Positions 56,788-64,000 of a stretch of DNA of 64,000 bases are shown here, in pieces (within the stretch, counting starts at the first letter, position 1; each line of letters opens with the position of its first letter). The position numbers and the translations under genes are program-made. This DNA is from Fagopyrum homotropicum (taxonomy: Eukaryota > Streptophyta > Magnoliopsida > Caryophyllales > Polygonaceae), in NCBI GenBank assembly GCA_033239125.1, contig BSWB01000005.1, positions 47,972,993 through 48,036,992 of the forward strand, read 5' to 3'. The notes below the pieces were generated by a model. It saw only the letters and a list, made by a program, of their open reading frames with translations, searched no databases and had not been told where the DNA came from.

Positions 56788-58307
56788 GTAAGTTTTTGAT
56801 CTCATCTTTTTTGGTCTATTCATGGTTAAATCCCCGTCATTGAAAACTTCTCAACCTAGTTTGCCAAGAATGTTAGCAATGGAGTACACAACATTCCGAC
56901 TATAATCAATGGCCTTTATTTTGTGTACAAATATGATAACAAATAATGTGTTCATGGATATAGTATGCTTTGATTATGTTCTAATCATACACACATACGT
57001 AGTTGCTAATAGTGTACATATCATACATTATGTATCATACATAGGTCGTTGCTAATAAATATTATGTAATTGCTTCTTTGATTATGTTCGCCAAAATTGA
57101 TGACAATGTGTACATATCATACATATGTAATTACTGATATATATTATGTTCTAATCACACATTTATGTAACAAGTAGACAACAATGTGTACAGAAGGAAG
57201 GACCAACAAGAATGGACATTCAAATCAGAGTCCACGAATGAAGATATTGTTAACATTTGTTTCGTATTTTTACGAGTTTTGATAATTATTATCATTCTTA
57301 ATTAGGTAAACAAATAAAGATAAATAGGAGAGAGAAATATTATGATTTATTGAGTATCTTTATTTTTGTTTTTAATAAATCTTTTTATGAAAATATGGAG
57401 GGGCCTAATTTGTTATCATATAAATAAAAGAACCTAGTTTATACACCTTGATACATAAACTGCCTACTTAGCCAACTCGTCCTTAGAATATTACACAATG
57501 TATGATCAAATGATACGCATCATGCACGTTACATTCAATTTATGAGCAAGACGTCGGAACGGGTAAAATAAACAAAATCGAATAATAGTTAATCTTAATT
57601 GTGTCAAGTTATATATAGGTAGTAAATATCTTTGTAGTTTAAAAGGTAACCATATATATCTATCCTAAAATATCAATCATCTAATTAATATACAAAAATA
57701 ATATTGAATCATGATCGTTGATTTTATTTAATCATGTGGTCTAAATTGGTTCTTATTTCTTATTTTAACTATTGTTCTAACTTGATTCTATCCCTATATA
57801 TATATATATATACTTGCTTTGTTTCAAAAAATATTTAAAAATAATTTTGTAACATTTTTTTATTGTCCACCAATTAATTTGAGTTATATTATTATTTTGT
57901 AGAAAAACATGATTTTGACAAAAATATTTTTTTAGCTATAATACGAATATTTCATTCAAGATGTAATGTAACCGGAAAATGCTCGAAAACAATATAAATG
58001 CTCGAAAACAAGATATTTGGGTTGACGATTATTTCGTGTCTATTCTTTAAGTTATTAATTAGTCTTCATTTTCTTAAATGTAGTTTAAAAAATAGCATAT
58101 ATTTACATTATAAACATTCACACATATATCATCAAATATGATACGATTTTTTTATTCATAACTCATATGAAATAGAAAATATGTATAAAAAATCTTTCAT
58201 TCCAACATCATACCAAACACAAAGTGTCAAGAATGCTTTATTCTAATTCCTCATTCCATTCCGATTCCTGATTCCAACATCATTCCTATAGTCATATCAA
58301 ACGAGCC

Positions 58308-59248
58308 ATGTAGTCTTTCGGCCGTGAAAAATCCATGCGGAGCAAACATATCAAAATAATCGGAATCATTAAAATAAACCGATTAACCATAAGTTTAAAC
58401 ATGGTGTCTTCAATTAATTACTTTTTGCCTCTATTTTCAAAAATTATATACTTTTATCGTGTAATTTTATTAAAATATAATCCAACAATTGCAGTTTTAC
58501 ATTACGTAGATACCAAATTGATAATATATACATAAAACACAATTTTTATGATTTCTTTCACATATAGGCATAACTATGTAAGATAAAAAAGAAAGGTATG
58601 TTGCAAACTTATTTCATGTTGCATGTGAAGTTCATTTGAAATCGTTTAGACTATTTCCGTCGTCAGCATATGAAGTCATTTATACAAAACCGAATAAATT
58701 TTCTTATTACAAAAAGACAAGAATAATAATATTTTTTTACAATTGGAAATTATTTCTACACATATGGAGTGTTTCATCTAACAACATCCGATTTCAATCA
58801 ACGGTAATAATTATCATCATTGAATGCTGACATGTTCGAATCTCACGAGCCTAATGTCTAGAGGAGTCGGACACATTGCAGATCTGCACAGTAAGTTTGC
58901 GTAACACGAATGATATTCTTCTACACAATCGTACAATTAATTATACGAGTATTCAGTAGATCTATCACCGTAACATAAATGAATAATTTCAAATACTAAA
59001 AAATAAAAAATAAAAAATAAAAATGAAATTAAGAACTGAATAAATTAGTTTCTTAATCTATGTCACAAAAACATAGATTAAAAAATTTCAGTATATATTT
59101 TGACTATTTTAAAATTGTAAAATTTTAATTTTATATAAGGTGAATAATTTTTTTTATTTATCAAATTTACCTATATACATAATTATCATACGGAATAATT
59201 TAAGAACCTAACTTTTGGGTACACTGAATAGTAATTATCGGGCATTTT
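58308..59248. other. AT-rich spacer, nothing recognised
   Basis: No convincing frame, repeat or RNA gene. The A/T content is very high around 58980-59200. Confidence 0.5.
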
Positions 59249-61305
59249 TTGCCGCACTTTCCTAGGGTTACCTCTGAGCATTCTCCCATTGGAAAACCTA
59301 GAGAGACAAAAGAAGAGAAGGATATTGGGTTCAAGCAACTGTGCTACCTCGGCGTTGGCGGCGCCGATGATTCATTTGTAGGTATATTCGTATACCCCTA
59401 TCTCTTTCATTTTGTTTCGGATTCCTCTTTTTACGGCCTCTCTTTGATTTTGGTTCTGATTGTTGTTTTCATTTCCGTTGCGCTCAACTTGTCAAGTATC
59501 TGTTTTTTTTTGTCTGATTCCTTATGTTTTCTTGGTTAAAGTTTCGTTTAGAGATTTTGATCGTTAGTTACTTCTTCGTGCAATTCCTATTTTTAGTTAT
59601 GGTGAATTTCCTCATTGATCTTTCTATTCGATTAAAATAGAATCAATGCAATCGAGTTGAAATTTGTGCTCTCCTCCTAGAGGTAGAAGGTTTTCTTGAT
59701 TTTAATTTCTTGTGACAAGGTTAGTGATTGATCGAAGTTGACTGAAAACAGTGAACGAGCTGTGATATAGTGGTTACGTGTTGTTGCGAATTAGGTTAGG
59801 GTTTGCTTGTATATTCTGAGATTTTAGGTGAAAAAACTTCCTTTCTTGGTTTATGAACAACTTAGAGTCATAAACAGAATTCAAGGTGAAGTACAGATAC
59901 ATAAATGATGTGTAGAAAGCAATTAATCGGGGTTTTACCGAATTGAGGTTGTACCTTCCTATAATTAAGAGGTAAAAAGGCATGATTTCGACAAAATTAT
60001 TTGTTATTAGTTACAATGAGTCCTGAAACTTACAATCATGTTTGAGATATTACAATCTTCTGTCTCTCCCCACATGGGAATGCAGCAACGTAGAACAACA
60101 AACCCTTTTGCATCGCTATTGGTCACTTGGTGATACTTGTAAAATCCTAAATATAATATAATTTCTAGTAACTGCCCTTTGACTAGATGTGTACCGCAAC
60201 TCGCATTATGTCAATTCTAGAATTTCCATATCTAAACAAATCCTATGAAATAATACTTGACCTTGATTATGATATTATATAGTCAACCCTACTTGTCTCC
60301 TCTTCCAACCTCCATCCCCCTGAGGTTGAAATCACTCTGTTAGGTCACCCATTCGAGTGTTTATCCCATGTAGTTTTGAATCGTGCATAAATCTTAATCA
60401 TTTGACATATGAAGCTTGCTTTTATCAAACTTGTAGCAAAACATAAGGTACATAATTAAGTTATAGAGTATGACTAAAAACATACGCATCATAACTCTTC
60501 TCTAGTGTAAGTCTATTCAAGGAACCTTTTAGTCTCCTTTATTCTTCCCATAGAAAATAACTGAAGAAGAGTAATGTTCTCTGTTGTTAGTTTCTATTGT
60601 TTGCGCTACACACCAAAAACTTCATAATTAATTTTATGGTAATTTTTTGAAATAAAATTTTTATGTCTAGACAACTCCATGGGTTGGTTGCAATACCACA
60701 AGCTATGGTTGGGTAATGTCTAAACTCAACAAACTTAAATCTAATCAAAACTACTATTTTAATGCCCTTTGGTTTGCAATTGCGGAGTTCATATATATAT
60801 GTTTTTTCTCAGATATGGTTGATTTTTGTTGTAGTATTATTCAGTGTGTAATTTCTTGGTTGCAAGCAGTTTCTTGGCGCTGATCCTGGGTAGCTGATTA
60901 GTTAGTTTAATCTTAATTTTGTAATGTCCTCTAGTTAGCAATTGCATAGTTCCTATCTATTTGTTTTTTCCTCAGAGCTGGTTGAATTTTTGTTGCTATA
61001 TTCTGTGTGTGTAATTTCTTGATTGCAAGCATATTCTTCCGCGCTGATCCTGGGTAGCTGATTAGATAGTATTAATCTTTGTTTTGTAAAAAATATTTTA
61101 AACTTATCATTCCATGACAAAGTGTTTATTCTTGAAATAACCATCAGGGTTTGAATCCAATGCGAAAACAAAATATATTAAGCTAACTCATGTAAGTGAT
61201 TTATTGTTAAGTGTAATAGATAAATAATACAACAAATTTCCTAGCACCTAAACTATGATTTTCCTCGATCAATTTTTTAACTAATTTTTTTATTTGTGTT
61301 GGCAG
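59249..61305 (+). other. Candidate 5' UTR exon and first intron
   Basis: About 59250-59375 looks like a plant 5' UTR (TCCTAGGGTTACC, AAACCTAGAGAGACAAAAGA) ending at TTCATTT/GTAGGTAT. Then about 1.9 kb of T-rich sequence leads to the acceptor TTGGCAG at 61305, directly before the exon at 61306. This is the only place in the window where the J-domain-like exon still has plausible upstream gene sequence, so it may be the parental locus. The intron includes a 162-bp tandem duplication (60776-61095). Confidence 0.4.
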
Positions 61306-62180
61306 GATTGACCTTACCTAAAATCATATACAAGAGGATTTTCTAGTTCTGTTTATAACAACCTAAATAAGTTTCTTTCATGGCTCGGAGAGAGAACACA
61401 AGAATGGGTCAGATCACAAAGCGTCAGGTAATAAAGAAAAGCATCCAGCACTAGAGTGCAGGCCACCTTTTGTCAATGGAACTGAAAAATATAATGGCAT
61501 GAAGGATGTCCAGAATGGTGATTAACCCCACATACGGCTGACCGAGGAAGTAAAAAATACTTTCTTATCAGGAGATGAAAAAAGAAGAATTTATAAAAAA
61601 ATGTTAAGTCACAAAAACATCTTGAGCAAGGGGTGGATGCGAAGTGGAGAATTCAGAAACCAAAACGTGACAAAGAAGACTCAGGTTATGACATGGATAC
61701 TTCATCTCTATGGGACATTGGGACGTCTAAGAGTATCCATGATGTAGAGCTTCTGCAGGAAAGTTCTGATATTTCACAAGACAAAATGCAAACTGAAGAT
61801 ATCAGCTGATAGTTGCAGCTTTCTGATATATTGGGTTTTGAAAACCTCAAGACTTTTGTGTTGTCATTGTTAAAGACATTATATGACTGGTTGGAAAGAC
61901 ATAGGCCACTTTTTGCTGTTGTGACAAACAAGATACAGAGCACTTGTGACTATGTCCAAATGAATTGTGTCCATGCATATCCAATTGCTAATTGCTATAA
62001 AAATGGCTTCGGTATTGTGGAAATGTTTTGCTTGTTGTGTCGATGGTTTGGTTGGATTGTTTTCTAAGAGGGGTTGATTCATTTGTGCGCATGGGGACAA
62101 CGTCATTCTTCTCTATTATATGATCCGGTCTGCTTTCAGTTATTGCTATGGTGGGGACCTTCAAGTTTCTTCTAGTATTG
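61306..62180 (+). pseudogene. J-domain-like protein exon, left arm (right copy)
   Basis: Same exon as 17245-18120: acceptor at 61305, ATG 61380, donor GTAAGT at 62181. A 1-nt loss after CGG shifts the frame just after the start. Downstream the frame CRPPFVNGTEKYNGMKDVQN is intact where the 17245 copy is shifted. Stops TGA TAG occur near 61807. It ends with the same membrane segment (VWLDCFLRGVDSFVRMGT). Different disabling changes in the four copies imply independent decay. Confidence 0.55.
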
Positions 62181-62246
62181 GTAAGTTCTTCAGGGTTCCT
62201 TTTCTTGACTCTACTCTGAATGCATAGCAATAACTTAAGAACTTAC

Positions 62247-63118
62247 CAATACTGGAAGAAACTTGAAGGTCCCAACCATAGCAATAACTGAAAGAAGAAT
62301 GAACCACATAATAGAGAAGAATGACGTTGTCCCCATGCGCACAAATGAATCAACCCCTCTTAGAAAACAATCCAACCAAACCATCGACACAACAAGCAAA
62401 ACATTTCCACAATACCGAAGGCATTTTATAGCAATTAGCAACTGGATATGCATGGACACGTTTCATTTGGACATAGTCACAAGTGCTCTGTATCGTGTTT
62501 GTCACAGCAGCAAAAAGTGGCCTATTTCTTTCCAACCAGTCATATAATGTCTTTAACAATGACAACACAGAAGTCTTGAGGTTTTCAAAACCCAATATAT
62601 CAGAAAGCTGCAACTATCAACTCATATTTTCAGTTTGTAATTTGTCTTGTGAAATATCAGAACTTTCCTTCAGAAGCTCTGCATCATGGATACTCTCAGA
62701 CGTCCCAATGCCCCATAGGGATGAAGTATCCATGTCATGACCTGAGTCTTCTTTGTCACGTTTTGGTTTCTAAATTCTCCACTTCGCATCCACCCCTTCT
62801 CAAGATGTTTTTGTGACTTAACATTTTCTTATAAATTCTTCTTTTTCCATCTCCTGAAGAGAAAGTATTTTTTACTTCCTCGGTCAGCCGTATGTGGGGT
62901 TAATCACCATTTTGGACATCCTTCATGCCATTATATTTTCCAGTTCCATTGACAAAAGGTGGCCTGCACTCTAGTGCTGGATGCTTTTCTTTATTACCTA
63001 ACGCTTTGTGATCTGACCCATTCTTGTGTTCTCTCTCCGAGCCATGAAAGAAACTTATTTAGGTTGTTATAAATAGAACTAGAAAATCCTCTTGTATATG
63101 ATTTTAGGTAAGGTCAAT
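62247..63118 (-). pseudogene. J-domain-like protein exon, right arm (right copy)
   Basis: Inverted copy with ATG at 63045 on the minus strand and donor GTAAGT at 62246-62241. The splice acceptor is lost (TTGGCTG instead of TTGGCAG at 63119-63125). Frame breaks resemble those of the other arms. The membrane segment MVWLDCFLRGVDSFVRMGTT is open. Confidence 0.55.
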
Positions 63119-63736
63119 CCAGCCAACACAAATAAAAAAATTAGTAAAAAAATTGATCAAGGAAAACCTTACTTGCTATGAAATTTGTTAGTATTTATTA
63201 TCTATGACACTTAACAATAAATCACTTACATGAGTTAGCTTAAAATTTTGTTTTCACATTGGATTCAAACCCTATTTGATGGTTATTTCAAGAATAAACA
63301 CTTTGTCATGGAATGATAAGTTGAATATATTTTTTTACAAAAATAAAGCTTAAAACTAACTAATTAGCTACCCAGGATCAGCGCCAAAGAAAGTGCTTGC
63401 AACCAAGAAATTACACACAGAGAATGTAGCAACAAAAATCAACTAGCTCTGAGAAAAAAACAAATAGATAGGAACTCCGCAATTGCTAACTACATGACAT
63501 TACAAAAAAAAGATTAAACTAACTAATCAGATACCGAAGATCAACGCCAAGAAACTGCTTGCAACCAAGAAATTGCACACAAATAATATAATAACAAAAA
63601 CCAACCAAATTTGAGAAAAAACATATGTATATGAACTCCGCAATTGCTAACTAGAGGACATTAAAACAATAGTTTTGATCAGATTTACTTTTGTTGAGTT
63701 TGAGCATTACCCAACCACAACCAACAGTATTGCAAC

Positions 63737-63952
63737 TGTAAACGCACACAAGATTGAGAGAATTCTCTCGATTGATTGATATTAACAATAAACAATTACA
63801 ATGAATTTATAATACAAAAAACAAATGAAGAAACTAATCATATCCTATAAACAAGGAGATACATCAAAAGTGGAGGAAGAAGTAACAACGTTTACACATA
63901 AAATCAGATTTGACCTATTCTATCGGATGACATATTCTTGTATTGGTTGTTA
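63737..63952 (-). repeat. Copia 3' LTR, right copy
   Basis: 216 bp, collinear with 19679-19894 and in the same position beside GCAAC and the inverted repeat arm. Confidence 0.8.
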
Positions 63953-64000
63953 CCCCCCGGCAACACAAATACGGGACGGACTTGGATCTTGGAAGAAAGA
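63953..64000 (-). mobile_element. Copia interior, runs off right edge
   Basis: Polypurine tract complement (TACCCCCCGG) and the first bases of the copia 3' coding end (GGGACGGACTT is shared with 19917). The rest lies outside the window. Confidence 0.7.

Larger units (their letters stand above)
55521..57795. mobile_element. TA-flanked inverted-repeat element (nested)
   Basis: Starts AGGGTCGAGATCCGGTGAGA and its complement end starts AGGGATAGAATCAAGTTAGA. Both then share AGAAATAAGAAC about 25-35 bp further in, and both sides are bordered by (TA)n. Internal content is AT-rich, with a GCATGCACGAGTAAGTGCA-type repeat (56080-56310) and an exon-like patch at 56640-56787. No transposase. Confidence 0.6.
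55285..58307. mobile_element. DNA transposon with GGCTCGTTTG termini
   Basis: Termini GGCTCGTTTGGTACGA (55285) and, on the complement, GGCTCGTTTGATATGA (58307) form an imperfect inverted repeat of roughly 110 bp with shared AATCAGGAATCGGAAT and GTGTTTGGTA blocks. The termini resemble PIF/Harbinger-type MITEs. I cannot find matching 3-bp or 8-bp target duplications, so the superfamily is uncertain. It is enlarged by nested insertions and has no transposase. Confidence 0.65.
60697..63736. repeat. Large inverted repeat of a host exon (right copy)
   Basis: Arms of about 1.5 kb (60697-62201 and 62236-63736) are reverse complements with a ~34-nt spacer. They contain the exon, its 3' splice site and about 600 bp of the preceding intron. 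The same structure is at 16851-19673, and both are followed by the same copia LTR at the same position, so the locus was duplicated after inversion and copia insertion. Confidence 0.9.

Noticed and set aside
55285..58307. Helitron
   Set aside because: Both ends are inverted repeats, which Helitrons lack, and no CTRR hairpin end is seen.

Overview
The window is nuclear DNA from a flowering plant, probably a eudicot. It is AT-rich and consists almost entirely of nested transposable elements: Ty3/gypsy chromoviruses with tRNA-Met primer sites and TGTAAC...TTACA LTRs (Tekay-like), Athila-like elements with a tRNA-Asp primer site, a Ty1/copia element, a CACTA transposon and several short inverted-repeat transposons. 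I see no intact host gene, no rRNA or tRNA gene and no CRISPR array. The host-gene sequence that is present is broken, and is either carried by transposons or arranged as an inverted duplication. The species cannot be named from the sequence.

Left part (1-16850). An Athila-like, pol-less retrotransposon occupies 2340-16850 (partial 5' LTR, tRNA-Asp primer site, one broken ORF, 3' LTR). Its 5' LTR is cut by a minus-strand Tekay-like LTR (1-2339) that runs off the window. Its 3' untranslated region is split by a second Tekay-like element (5845-14663, target duplication GAAAA) that has nearly identical LTRs but a decayed interior.

Inverted gene locus and copia (16851-22878). The Athila-like element sits in an inverted duplication of a host exon, which looks like the membrane-spanning N-terminal half of a plant J-domain protein. 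Next comes a minus-strand copia element with a 216-bp LTR. The same inverted exon plus copia LTR recurs at 60697-64000, so two copies of one duplicated locus bracket about 40 kb of transposon nest.

Gypsy nest (22879-43836). A plus-strand gypsy 3' remnant (22879-25320) abuts a minus-strand gypsy pol (25352-29770). The 5' LTR of that pol is split by a complete minus-strand element (29818-42701, target duplication ATAGG), which itself carries a foreign LTR (32361-35735) flanked by a 288-bp direct duplication. An Athila-like LTR fragment closes the block.

Gypsy plus CACTA (43837-54593). A plus-strand gypsy element with many TAG stop codons is interrupted by a 4953-bp CACTA transposon (45016-49968, target duplication TGA). 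The CACTA carries antisense exon fragments that I attribute to at least five unrelated host genes: an M1 aminopeptidase, a bHLH factor, proteasome ATPase RPT6, a GH95 alpha-fucosidase and a TTC38-like protein. This gene-shuffling transposon is the most striking object in the window.

Right part (54594-64000). A nest of inverted-repeat DNA transposons (55285-58307) includes a 182-bp Mutator-type MITE whose sister copy sits at 17041-17222. It is followed by AT-rich spacer, a candidate 5' UTR and intron, and the second inverted exon locus.
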